The position numbers were made by a program, and so were the translations under genes. This document shows positions 15,206-23,352 of a stretch of DNA of 29,765 nt, in pieces (position 1 is the stretch's first letter; each line of letters opens with the position of its first letter). Source of the DNA: WVZL01 sp041862375 (GTDB taxonomy: Bacteria > Acidobacteriota > Aminicenantia > Aminicenantales > Aminicenantaceae); the NCBI GenBank assembly GCA_041862375.1, contig JBGVTE010000015.1, positions 1-29,765 of the forward strand, in the 5' to 3' direction. The notes beneath the pieces were generated by a model. It was given only the letters and a program-made list of their open reading frames with translations, was not told the origin of the DNA and made no database searches.

Positions 15206-16429
15206 ATGAAGTCGGTCAAAGATCAATTTGAATACCTGAAAAAAGGATGTGTAGAAATTATTCAGGAAGAGGAGCTCAAGACAAAATTATTCCGGTCGAT
15301 AAAAGAAGAAAAACCCCTCAAAATCAAGGCAGGCTTTGATCCTACAGCTCCTGATATTCACCTTGGTCATACAGTACTTCTCCGTAAGATGAAACATTTT
15401 CAAGATTTGGGTCATGACGTTGTATTTCTCATTGGTGATTTTACCGGTTTAATCGGCGATCCATCAGGCCGCTCAGTCACCCGTCCACCCATGAATAGAA
15501 AAGAAATAAAGGAAAATGCTGAAACATATAAAAAACAGATATTTAAGATTCTTGATCCCCAAAAGACTATTATAGATTTTAATTCTCGATGGCTTGAAAG
15601 ATTAACAAGTTTCGAAATTATCACTCTCTCTGCAAAATACACAGTTGCCAGGATCCTGGAAAGAGATGATTTTTCAAAGCGATTGAAAAATGGCCTACCA
15701 ATCTCAATCCATGAAATCCTTTACCCTCTGATGCAGGCTTACGATTCTGTTGCCTTGAAGGCGGATGTTGAACTCGGAGGAACCGATCAAAAGTTTAACC
15801 TTCTTGTCGGCCGGGAAATCCAGCGGGAATTCAAGCAGGAACCGCAGGTTATCATTACAGTACCTCTCCTTGAAGGTCTCGATGGAGTAGAAAAGATGAG
15901 TAAGACATTGAATAATTATGTAGGGATCACAGAGCCTCCCTCTGAAATATACGGGAAGATTATGTCTATTTCTGATCCTTTGATGTTTCGTTACTACGAA
16001 CTTCTTACTGATGAATCCCTATTAAAAATTGAACAATGGAGAAAAGAAGTAAAGGATGAAACAATCCACCCTAAACATTTAAAATCTCAACTGGCCAAGG
16101 AAATTGTAGCCGATTTCTGGGGAGAGGAAGAAGCTAAAAAAGCTGCTCAAGAATTCGAGCGAGTCTTCAAACACAAAGAGATGCCATCTGAAATTGAAGA
16201 AATTGCCCTACCTGCGTCAGGAATAGAACTAATCGACTTTCTTGTGGGAAATAATATTGTTCCTTCACGAGGAGAAGCGAAGAGAGCAATTCGACAAGGA
16301 GGAGTTTATCTTGATGGGAAACGAGTGACAGATATCGGCCTGAAAATTCGCCTGAGAAAAAAAAGAGAAATTATCCTCAAAATAGGCAAAAGAAAATTCT
16401 ACAAACTAAAAACCAAAGAATCAGCATAA
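15206..16429 (+). CDS. tyrS: Tyrosyl-tRNA synthetase
   Basis: A 407-residue class I aminoacyl-tRNA synthetase charging tRNA-Tyr. The HIGH-like motif is HLGH (52-55), the KMSKS-like motif is KMSKT (230-234), and the tyrosine pocket lies around DVELGGTDQKFNLLVGR (187-203). Residues about 340-400 form a C-terminal S4 RNA-binding domain (PSRGEAKRAIRQGGVYLDGK). The FDPTAPDIHLGH form and KMSKT are typical of the TyrZ-type bacterial enzyme. It follows purN by 37 nt with only a weak Shine-Dalgarno and no room for a T-box leader. Confidence 0.97.
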   Translation: MKSVKDQFEYLKKGCVEIIQEEELKTKLFRSIKEEKPLKIKAGFDPTAPDIHLGHTVLLRKMKHFQDLGHDVVFLIGDFTGLIGDPSGRSVTRPPMNRKEIKENAETYKKQIFKILDPQKTIIDFNSRWLERLTSFEIITLSAKYTVARILERDDFSKRLKNGLPISIHEILYPLMQAYDSVALKADVELGGTDQKFNLLVGREIQREFKQEPQVIITVPLLEGLDGVEKMSKTLNNYVGITEPPSEIYGKIMSISDPLMFRYYELLTDESLLKIEQWRKEVKDETIHPKHLKSQLAKEIVADFWGEEEAKKAAQEFERVFKHKEMPSEIEEIALPASGIELIDFLVGNNIVPSRGEAKRAIRQGGVYLDGKRVTDIGLKIRLRKKREIILKIGKRKFYKLKTKESA

Positions 16430-16497
16430 AAAGATACATTTATCATTAATTTTGGACAACAAAGCCTGGCAAATTACATAATAATAACTTTGTTATT

Positions 16498-16506
16498 TGG
16501 TATACT
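16498..16506 (+). promoter_or_regulatory. Extended -10 promoter ahead of second outer-membrane protein gene
   Basis: TGGTATACT is an extended -10 element (TGn plus TATACT). No good -35 box lies 17 nt upstream, which extended -10 promoters can tolerate. Transcription would begin near 16513, at the purine-rich AGGGAGGGG that also serves as the ribosome-binding region of the gene starting at 16537. Confidence 0.45.
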
Positions 16507-16536
16507 TTTTGCAGGGAGGGGAAGCAGAACAGCATA

Positions 16537-17316
16537 ATGAAATCCAGAATAATTGCAGCTACAATCATACTTGCCATTGTTTCTCCACTTTTGCTTAGAG
16601 CCAAAAATAAAGAAATCATTATCGGCATCAGTGGGGGTTATTCAATTGGAACAGGAATTGGCTACGGATTTGGCAGGTTAGAAGCTCACTATCCTAAATA
16701 CGTGTATTTTAAAGAAAAGAACAAAGCGAAATATTCCATGGGAGTTAACATTCAGTACTTTCTCAGCCAAAGCATAGGATTTCAAGGAGAACTTTCTTAC
16801 CAAAAAGCAACTTATTTTTCTCATCTGGAATGGTATGGGATGCGGGAAAATGTTCTTGACCCTCAAACATACTTTGAAATAAATTACTTGGAAGAGCCCT
16901 ACCAAAAATCCTGGGGAATTTATTCCTTCACATTCTCCATCCTTGCTATGGATAGGCCTTACATAGAGAAAAAAACATACGCATACGCCTGTGCCGGAGT
17001 CGGTCTCTACTTTATAACGGGAGATAAGGACAAAGTCCTCAATAGATTTATGCTTGGTTCACAAAGAATAAGCACAGGTTTTAGGGTAGGTGTAGGATTA
17101 AAACATCGCTTAACCTCAAGAATAAACCTTAATTTGAGAATCTTTGGAGTAGGTATAAATCGCAGGAGTACTGGACGCCAGTATACAACGTATACCGGAC
17201 CCTACCAGTTTTCTGCCAAGGAATATCTTGGGAGCTATAAGATCGTCAGAGCTGGCGGGCTGGTAAAGACAGCCTCTTACTTTAGCCTAGATATAAGCCT
17301 AGAGTATCGAATTTAG
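16537..17316 (+). CDS. Secreted protein, probable outer-membrane beta-barrel
   Basis: No named family is recognised. The 259-residue product has a Sec signal peptide (MKSRIIAATIILAIVSPLLL, probable cleavage after RA at about 22). Strand-like segments separated by turns follow: IIIGISGGYSIGTGIGYGFG, YSMGVNIQYFLSQSIGFQGE, YAYACAGVGLYFITG, ISTGFRVGVGLKHRL and SLDISLEYRI. This pattern fits the OmpA/opacity-like small porin-fold group used for surface or adhesion roles, but no substrate can be inferred. It has its own likely promoter and is followed by 235 nt before the TPR gene. Confidence 0.7.
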   Translation: MKSRIIAATIILAIVSPLLLRAKNKEIIIGISGGYSIGTGIGYGFGRLEAHYPKYVYFKEKNKAKYSMGVNIQYFLSQSIGFQGELSYQKATYFSHLEWYGMRENVLDPQTYFEINYLEEPYQKSWGIYSFTFSILAMDRPYIEKKTYAYACAGVGLYFITGDKDKVLNRFMLGSQRISTGFRVGVGLKHRLTSRINLNLRIFGVGINRRSTGRQYTTYTGPYQFSAKEYLGSYKIVRAGGLVKTASYFSLDISLEYRI

Positions 17317-17455
17317 AGCTTTAGAGTAAAATCTTTCAGGCGAAGAATCTAAAAAAGCAGAATAAACTTTACAAATGTAAAATATATTTACGTGGTGAAA
17401 TAATATATATTATATGTATCCAATTTGTAATAAATAACTTGAGTATGCTTATCTC

Positions 17456-17471
17456 TGGCACAAAAGTTGCT
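17456..17471 (+). promoter_or_regulatory. Sigma54 (RpoN) promoter
   Basis: TGGCAC, five bases, then TTGCT matches the sigma54 -24/-12 consensus, with GG and GC elements in the correct 10-bp spacing. It lies about 80 nt before the TPR gene, and transcription would start near 17482. Activator sites would be expected in the AT-rich 17320-17450 region; none could be named by eye. Confidence 0.7.
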
Positions 17472-17551
17472 ATTAGCTAGAATGAAAGATTACAATGAAT
17501 AGAATGATCATAAAAGTCAGGGTAATTCTCCCTGATAAAAAGGGGTAAGTG

Positions 17552-19357
17552 ATGAAGCCAAAAATTATAATAAGCTTTCTTCTTTTTCTTACATTTCAAT
17601 CTTTTTCCTTACAAGGACAAGATGTTTCCAGCAAACGTCCAAAATACGAGTATCTTAAAGATATCCTGGAAAATATTCATGAAAACGAAAGCAAATACCC
17701 GATAGAAGGTGACCTTGCCTTAGAATTAGCCTATGTCTACATGAAACTTAACAAGATTGATGAAGCTATCAAGGTTTTAAAAAAAGAGATTCGCAATTAT
17801 CCCGCTGATTACAATGCTCGCTTATTCCTAGGAATTGCCTACTTCATGAACGAGAACGTGACGTTAGCACTCAAAGAATTTAAAAATATCGAAAAAAAAC
17901 TTGAGTCCTCGAGAGGATTAAGAAATTTAAGCAGAAAGCAGGAAGAATTTTCAATTTCTCGAGACCCCACCTTCCTTGACAATCGCGTCAGGCTGCCTTT
18001 TATCGGTTTTTTCCAGGAAAATGTTGGATTGCTATATTTCTCTCATGGCTTTGTTCTTTCATCCATTTATGATTTTGAGGGAGCCACAAAGATACTCCAA
18101 AACGCTCTAAAAGCGGGCTATGATGAAAGAAAGACAAGATGGCACATCATTCAAAATTACATAAAACAAAGAAATATACAGAAGGCGAAAGAAGAACTTG
18201 AAATATTACAAGCAAATAAAGGGAATGATAAAAAGGCATTTTTCCTCAAAGGCTATTTTTTCCATTTAGATGACGAGAGAGATAAAGCTATAACTTCTTT
18301 CAAGGAAGCCTTGGCTATTAATCCATATTTTGGTGAAGCCAGAAAGAATTTAGCTCGGATGGAGTATAACCACGGTAATTATGACGAAGCACGCAAACAC
18401 TGGAGGATTGTCCTAGCAAATAATCCTAATGACTTGGAAGCAAAGATAAATTTGGGTCGAAGCTCTTTTCATACAGGAGATACAGAAATTGCTGAGCAAT
18501 ATTTCAAAGAAGCTGGATTAGCCATATCTCCAGAAAAATTTTCTCCTAAGTATATTCCTCTCCTCCATCAAGTGGCAGAGGACAAGGGTTTTGATTTTTA
18601 CTACAGGTTAAGCATCCTAAACATCGGATCAATCCTAAACCAAAGGGCTCTCTCGCTCATAAGACAAGGCCGCCTTGATAAAGCCGAGGAGATTTTACTA
18701 ACAGCCTCGGTACTGAATAGAGAGTACGCTCCGGCCCTGTACAACCTAGGTATGCTCTATTTTAATTCTGGAAAAACAGAAGAAGCAAAAAAATACTGCC
18801 TTCTCTCCCTTGAACATCAAGAGAATTTTATTGAGGCTTACAACCTTTTGGGAAGAATTTACTACATTGAAGAAGACTTTAAAGAAGCTCACCAAGCATT
18901 CCAAAACGCAGTAGAAATTGAGGAATGGGATGCTGTAGCACACTATAACCTTGGCTCTTCATATTTTGCTCTTGAAGATTGGAAAAACGCAGAAAAAGAA
19001 TGGCAAAAGGCCATAGATTTAGAAGGGAAAAGAATCAAGCACAAGGAAGAAGATATTATATCAGAGGATGAACTTAAAATATCTTTAGTAGTAAGGAAAA
19101 AGCCTGTTTCCTACAGAGCCCATAAATCCCTGGGATGGATGTATCTGAAGGAAAATCTTAGAGAAAAAGCACTCAAAGAATTCCTCAACGCAGTAGAATT
19201 AGAACCTGGAGATGCGGAAGCATATTATGAAATTGGGAAAATATTCAAAGAGGAAAACAAAAAAGACGAAGCTGTTTTTTATCTGGAAAAGTACCTTTAC
19301 TTAGGGGGCGAGGCCGAAGAAGAAGTAAAAGAATGGCTTAAGGCACTAAAAAAGTAA
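17552..19357 (+). CDS. Secreted tetratricopeptide-repeat protein
   Basis: A protein of about 601 residues that starts with a signal peptide (MKPKIIISFLLFLTFQSFSL; cleavage near QGQ). It then consists almost wholly of TPR helices from about residue 45 to the end. Recognisable repeats include the segments LALELAYVYMKLNKIDEAIK, FLKGYFFHLDDERDKAITSF, ARMEYNHGNYDEARKHWRIV, ALYNLGMLYFNSGKTEEAKK, AYNLLGRIYYIEEDFKEAHQ and AYYEIGKIFKEENKKDEAVF. Such proteins act as periplasmic or envelope scaffolds; no catalytic domain is visible. ATG at 17552 with AGGGG 6 nt upstream is preferred over the GTG one codon earlier. A sigma54 promoter precedes it. It converges with the thyX-like gene, 103 nt apart. Confidence 0.9.
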   Translation: MKPKIIISFLLFLTFQSFSLQGQDVSSKRPKYEYLKDILENIHENESKYPIEGDLALELAYVYMKLNKIDEAIKVLKKEIRNYPADYNARLFLGIAYFMNENVTLALKEFKNIEKKLESSRGLRNLSRKQEEFSISRDPTFLDNRVRLPFIGFFQENVGLLYFSHGFVLSSIYDFEGATKILQNALKAGYDERKTRWHIIQNYIKQRNIQKAKEELEILQANKGNDKKAFFLKGYFFHLDDERDKAITSFKEALAINPYFGEARKNLARMEYNHGNYDEARKHWRIVLANNPNDLEAKINLGRSSFHTGDTEIAEQYFKEAGLAISPEKFSPKYIPLLHQVAEDKGFDFYYRLSILNIGSILNQRALSLIRQGRLDKAEEILLTASVLNREYAPALYNLGMLYFNSGKTEEAKKYCLLSLEHQENFIEAYNLLGRIYYIEEDFKEAHQAFQNAVEIEEWDAVAHYNLGSSYFALEDWKNAEKEWQKAIDLEGKRIKHKEEDIISEDELKISLVVRKKPVSYRAHKSLGWMYLKENLREKALKEFLNAVELEPGDAEAYYEIGKIFKEENKKDEAVFYLEKYLYLGGEAEEEVKEWLKALKK

Positions 19358-19460
19358 GACCTCTTCGCTTGATTTTTCTTTATATCATTTTTCCCCACCT
19401 CTAATTTATCTGATTGCTCTTTATCTCTTATTTATTTGCCGAATCTTAAAAACTCTGTCT

Positions 19461-20969
19461 TTATGAAGATGGACGAAGAAAAGATAGTGGCGGTGAAAAT
19501 TTAGGTTTTTTTCCGAAGATACTTTTATACAACTGGGGATAGACATCTTTCCCGCCAAGGAGAAGGCATGTTAAAGGCATAACTTTTGAAGCTTGCTCTG
19601 ACATCTGCTTGGAAATGCTTCTTATATCCCATTGGGCACTTATATCTTCACGAAGCCTTGATATATGGTATAACTCCCTTGCATTCACCTTCAGCAGCAC
19701 CCTCCTCCGATGAGCATTGGTTAAAACGTAATCAGCAGCTTTACCAGCTTTTTTCTTCAAAGTGATATAAACCTGGTTTGTTTTATCTATCATCTCCATA
19801 AACTCTTTTTTTGCCCCAATTTCTTCTACAGAAGCTGGCACAGTAACACCCAACTCAGGATTATATCTCTGGCAGGTCAATGTGGCCATCCGGTGACGCT
19901 TGAGCTGTGCATAACAGGAGGCTGAAATAACTAAATTGTAGGTGAGACTAACATATTCAAATTCACGAAGAGTGGCATCATAAAATTCCATGTGTTTAAA
20001 AGACCTCTTTACAAATTCTCTCATCTCTTTGGATTTTAAACTCTTGACCTTTTTAAGACATTCCTTGTAGTGTAATGAGGAAGTTGTGTGAATAAGAGAA
20101 GCCGCAACTTTAGCATCAGCATTTTGAGTAAAATCAACGAGACTGACAGATTTTTCTTTTTCTCTTGAATCATACTTCTTTAAAAGACCTTCTTCTTGTG
20201 CGTTCTTCTCCAGCTCATCATAAGTCTTTGAATCAAAATCGCTGGATTCTGTAAAAAGAACAATTGAAGGAGCTACGTCCTTGGCCAAGTGGTAAATTTT
20301 ATTATTTATTTCTCTAAGCTCCTCAAGTTTTTTGGAGGCAAAGCGGCGGATGAGAAGCTCCAAATTTCGAGCATTGATAGTCATGCCCACCTGTCCTTCC
20401 GTAGCAAGACTCACTATATAGCGGGCGTCTTCCTTGGCCAATCCGTTCAGAAGGGAATGCTTTCTAGAATCAGCCGCCAGATCCTTGTTTTTCATAAAAA
20501 AATATGGTTTGAGCCTGGCATAGAGCTTATGATAGAGGGCATTCTGAGCTCGGACTGTGTTTACAAAAATATCTTCCTTCCCGGCTCTCTTTATCTCTTC
20601 TGGAACGACAAAATCGTCCTTCAAGGTTTGATACCGCTGGGATTTCTCTGTGTATGAACAAAGACGAAACTTTTCTAACTCCTCAATGGCAAGTCTACTG
20701 ATGCCGATTATGTCAAAATTAAATATTGCATGTTCAGCTACAGAATGATGACCCATCTTAAAAATTATGTTCTGGTTAGAACGTCGGGCCCTCTCTACCT
20801 CCGCCCGAGCAACAGCTCTTAACTTGGAGGCAGGTCTTGGATCCCGAGAAATGCGGGCATAAGAAGCAGACAGTGTTTCAGGAGTTATATCCTGGCGGTG
20901 AGGACTTCTCTTCCTTAGTTCCTCTATAACTTCTTTATCTATATTATATCCAGCAAGCAATACTTTCAT
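19461..20969 (-). CDS. Tandem-domain flavin-dependent thymidylate synthase (ThyX-like)
   Basis: A 502-residue protein made of two ThyX-like domains, about twice the usual 210-260 residues. ThyX methylates dUMP to dTMP with FAD, NADPH and methylene-THF. First half: GHHSVAEHAIFNFDIIGISR (73-92), then a degenerate signature EKFRLCSYTEKSQRY where the RHR triplet is KFR, then the dUMP-site TINARNLELLIRRF. Second half: QLKRHRMATLTCQRY (355-369), keeping RHR but two residues shorter than RHRx7SxR and with Thr/Cys for the serines, followed by VNARELYHISRLR and AQWDIRSIS. The halves look complementary. GAAGG lies 8 nt before the ATG. No separate thyA or thyX is in the window. Activity as a synthase is probable but not certain. 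Confidence 0.85.
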   Translation of the reverse strand: MKVLLAGYNIDKEVIEELRKRSPHRQDITPETLSASYARISRDPRPASKLRAVARAEVERARRSNQNIIFKMGHHSVAEHAIFNFDIIGISRLAIEELEKFRLCSYTEKSQRYQTLKDDFVVPEEIKRAGKEDIFVNTVRAQNALYHKLYARLKPYFFMKNKDLAADSRKHSLLNGLAKEDARYIVSLATEGQVGMTINARNLELLIRRFASKKLEELREINNKIYHLAKDVAPSIVLFTESSDFDSKTYDELEKNAQEEGLLKKYDSREKEKSVSLVDFTQNADAKVAASLIHTTSSLHYKECLKKVKSLKSKEMREFVKRSFKHMEFYDATLREFEYVSLTYNLVISASCYAQLKRHRMATLTCQRYNPELGVTVPASVEEIGAKKEFMEMIDKTNQVYITLKKKAGKAADYVLTNAHRRRVLLKVNARELYHISRLREDISAQWDIRSISKQMSEQASKVMPLTCLLLGGKDVYPQLYKSIFGKKPKFSPPLSFLRPSS

Positions 20970-21066
20970 TGTTTAACCTTCAATTGGAGGTATTTCTAAA
21001 TCCATTAAATTTAACTATGTTGAATAAAAAGGATCAGGCTGATTGACTGAGAAAACCATTTGGAGG

Positions 21067-21136
21067 AAAGCTCAGAGAGTTAGTCCAAAAACAAGCAGCC
21101 TTATCCAAAACATTGTCTTTCATCACGGAAAAGAAA
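21067..21136 (+). repeat. Degenerate, internally shortened copy of the 21193-21504 element
   Basis: The 40 bases at 21067-21106 match 21260-21299 at 30 positions, both starting AAAGCTCAG and sharing CAAAAACA. Twelve bases later comes TTTCATCACGGAAAA (21118-21132), the same sequence that ends the full element at 21480-21494. The central 180 bases of the full copy are missing, so this looks like a deletion derivative lacking the left end. Confidence 0.5.
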
Positions 21137-21192
21137 TTATAATCCTACCATAAGAACGCAGGAAAAAAATGTCAACTCTTGTTAAACATTGT

Positions 21193-21504
21193 AAGCATCT
21201 TTTTTTCCGTGATAAAGAAAGAAAAGCGTGGGTATACGGTGAAGAAGGTCGTATGAAGTAAAGCTCAGGCAGTGGATTCAAAAACACGCAACTTTTTCCC
21301 CAGCGAGGTAAAAGTTGCTCGGTTTCAGGCTTCGCTCTCCTCCCCACAGAGAGGAACCATGCCCACTCAGCCTTCAAACGGTTTTTTACACCCACATGCC
21401 TTCGCCAAACATCTTTAGCGCTGGGGCAAAGCGAGCGTGCCTTCAAGCCGTATGCCCATCGCTCAATGACTATTTTAATTTTCATCACGGAAAAAAAGAT
21501 ACTT
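21193..21504. repeat. 312 bp inverted-repeat element, non-autonomous mobile element or structured RNA
   Basis: Its ends are 21-bp inverted repeats (21193-21213 and 21484-21504) matching at 20 positions; the shared core is ATCTTTTTTTCCGTGAT. The inside is more GC-rich than the flanks. It contains the hairpin at 21288-21318, a long-range complementary pair CCCCAGCG (21298-21305) / CGCTGGGG (21419-21426), and an imperfect direct repeat GCCTTCAAACGG / GCCTTCAAGCCG. No transposase is encoded and no clear target duplication is visible. It may be a MITE or the gene of a structured RNA; sequence alone does not decide. Confidence 0.65.
21288..21318. other. Hairpin inside the inverted-repeat element
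   Basis: GCAACTTTT (21288-21296) pairs perfectly with AAAAGTTGC (21310-21318) around a 13-base loop. The loop contains CCAGCG, which can pair instead with CGCTGGGG at 21419-21426, so two folds compete. Confidence 0.55.
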
Positions 21505-21563
21505 CCTTAAGCATTCCATTTTCCTTGATAACAAAAGGTCCTTGGGGATGGATGAATCGACCA

Positions 21564-21592
21564 TTGAATTATAAGGAAAGTTTAATTATCAT
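21564..21592 (+). promoter_or_regulatory. Probable sigma70 promoter of polX
   Basis: TTGAAT (21564-21569), a 17-nt spacer and TATCAT (21587-21592) match four and five of six consensus bases. Transcription would begin near 21599, leaving about 17 nt before the ATG at 21616, with no recognisable Shine-Dalgarno in between. Confidence 0.5.
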
Positions 21593-21615
21593 TTCATTGA
21601 TTAGTTCCGACTAAC

Positions 21616-23352
21616 ATGAAAAACAGAGAATTGGCTACAATATTCACCCGCATAGGCGATGCCTTAGAAATAAAGGGGGAAGTAGGATTTAAAATAATCG
21701 CCTACAGAAAAGCGGCCCGAATCCTAGAAGACTTAACCGAGGATATTGAAACTGTAGCGAGAGAAAAAAGACTCGAGAAAATTCCTGGAATCGGGAGCGG
21801 AATTGCTAAAAAAATTGAAGAATACCTCACAACAGGGCACATGAATAAGTACAAAGAAGCCCTCTCAGGAATACCAGAAAGCCTCTTGGAACTCCTGGAA
21901 ATTCAGAATCTGGGAGCCAAAACAGCTCATCTAGCCTACAAACATTTGGGAGTTAAGAACCTCGAAGACTTAAAAAAGGTTATCGAAGATGGCTCACTTG
22001 CTAAGCTCTACGGGCTCGGAGAAAAAAAAGTTGAAAATATCAAAAAAGGAATAGAAATTTATGAGCTTGCCCAAGAGAGGATTCCTTTATACGATGCCAT
22101 GAATATTGTGGAAGAGATGATAGCATACCTCAAAAAAAGTCCCCATATCTCCCATCTTTCACCAGCAGGCTCCCTTCGACGCATGAAAGAGACTGTAGGA
22201 GATATTGATGTCTTGGCAACTGGAAAAAAAGGAGCTCAAATTATTCAATATTTCACCAAGTTTCCTAAAGTAAAGCGCGTCTTAGCTGCCGGAGAAACAA
22301 AAGGATCGGTCATGATCTTTACTGATAAGGGGGAACATCAGGTAGACCTGAGGATAGTCGATGAATCTGAATACGGAGCTGCCCTTCAGTATTTCACAGG
22401 TTCTAAAGCACATAATATAAAACTTCGAGCCATGGCCAGGAAAAAAGGCTTAAAAATTTCTGAGTATGGAGTCTTCAGGAATGAAGAAAAAATTGCTGGC
22501 TATGATGAGGAAGAAGTTTACAGGTCCCTAGGCCTCCCTTTAATACTGCCTGAGTTGAGAGAAGACAGAGGAGAAATCGAGTTTGCTCTGAAAAACGAAC
22601 TTCCTCAAGTTGTGGAATATTCCGAGATTAAAGGTGATCTCCACGTTCACTCCAATTACAGTGATGGCCATTTATCCATAAAGGAAATAACTGAGCTAGC
22701 AAAGGAGATGAATTATGAGTATATTGCTATCTGCGACCATTCTCAATCAGCAAAATATGCAGGTGGCCTTTCACCGGAGATGTTAAAACAACAAATCCGG
22801 GAAATAGATAAGCTTAACCAAGAATTGAAGGATATTAAAATTCTCAAGGGAACAGAGGTGGATATCCTCCAGGATGGCGAACTTGATTTCCCTGATGAGC
22901 TTTTGAAAGAATTAGACATAGTTGTTGCTGCCATCCACAGCGGATTCAAAAAGAATGTAACTGAAAGAATTCTTCGCTCCATGGAAAATCCTTATGTTAC
23001 TATCATCGCTCATCCTTCCGGACGACTTATTTCTAGGAGAGAGGGTTATGATGTTGACCTAGGAAGAGTTCTTCAAGAAGCCCAAAAGACAGGTAAAGCC
23101 CTTGAATTAAATGCCTTCTATGACCGCCTTGATTTAAATGAATTCTACTTAAAAAAAGCAAAAGAAAAAGGCATAAAAATCAGCATTGGAACAGATACTC
23201 ACCATGTTAAAGGACTCCAAATGATGCGTTTAGGAGTCGGAACCGCACGCCGCGGCTGGCTTGAGAAAAAAGATATTTTGAATTGCCTGAGATATGAAGA
23301 TATAGTAAAAGGTAAGTGGAATAAAAAAGAGTTTGAAAGGAGAAAAGCATGA
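21616..23352 (+). CDS. polX: DNA polymerase/3'-5' exonuclease PolX
   Basis: A 578-residue family X repair polymerase fused to a PHP phosphoesterase, expected to fill gaps in base-excision repair. Helix-hairpin-helix motifs occur at IPGIGSGIAKKIEEYL (56-71) and LYGLGEKKVENIKKG (131-145). The nucleotidyltransferase core has GS (185-186), GDIDVLATG with Asp196 and Asp198, and Asp244 in HQVDLRI, so the three metal-binding aspartates are intact. The PHP domain (about 339-570) keeps DLHVHSNYSDGH, ICDHSQS, AIHSGF, IIAHPSGR and GTDTHH. Length is normal for bacterial PolX. Its stop overlaps the ferritin-like gene in an ATGA junction. Confidence 0.97.
   Translation: MKNRELATIFTRIGDALEIKGEVGFKIIAYRKAARILEDLTEDIETVAREKRLEKIPGIGSGIAKKIEEYLTTGHMNKYKEALSGIPESLLELLEIQNLGAKTAHLAYKHLGVKNLEDLKKVIEDGSLAKLYGLGEKKVENIKKGIEIYELAQERIPLYDAMNIVEEMIAYLKKSPHISHLSPAGSLRRMKETVGDIDVLATGKKGAQIIQYFTKFPKVKRVLAAGETKGSVMIFTDKGEHQVDLRIVDESEYGAALQYFTGSKAHNIKLRAMARKKGLKISEYGVFRNEEKIAGYDEEEVYRSLGLPLILPELREDRGEIEFALKNELPQVVEYSEIKGDLHVHSNYSDGHLSIKEITELAKEMNYEYIAICDHSQSAKYAGGLSPEMLKQQIREIDKLNQELKDIKILKGTEVDILQDGELDFPDELLKELDIVVAAIHSGFKKNVTERILRSMENPYVTIIAHPSGRLISRREGYDVDLGRVLQEAQKTGKALELNAFYDRLDLNEFYLKKAKEKGIKISIGTDTHHVKGLQMMRLGVGTARRGWLEKKDILNCLRYEDIVKGKWNKKEFERRKA

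Larger units (their letters stand above)
20970..21615. other. 646 bp intergenic region with nested repeats
   Basis: Lies between the divergent thyX-like and polX genes. It holds a degenerate repeat copy (21067-21136), a 312-bp inverted-repeat element (21193-21504) with internal hairpins, and the polX promoter (21564-21592). No convincing protein or tRNA gene was seen. A minus-strand frame of 121 codons spans the element but looks like a by-product of it. Confidence 0.7.

Noticed and set aside
16460..16495. Terminator hairpin after tyrS (AACAAAG / CTTTGTT)
   Set aside because: The 7-bp stem has a loop of over 20 bases and no following T-run, and it overlaps the next promoter region.
19358..19460. 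Bidirectional terminator between the convergent TPR and thyX-like genes
   Set aside because: The 103 bp are T-rich but no stable GC-rich stem was found by eye.
20970..21060. Promoter for the thyX-like gene
   Set aside because: On the minus strand TTCAAC-17-ATTTAG is the best candidate, but both boxes are weak, so no call is made.
21123..21488. Minus-strand 121-codon ORF across the 312-bp element
   Set aside because: It spans the inverted repeat and its hairpins, has no ribosome-binding site, and runs through both the full and partial repeat copies. Its composition reads as a by-product of the repeat. It could only be revived if the same frame were conserved in many copies.
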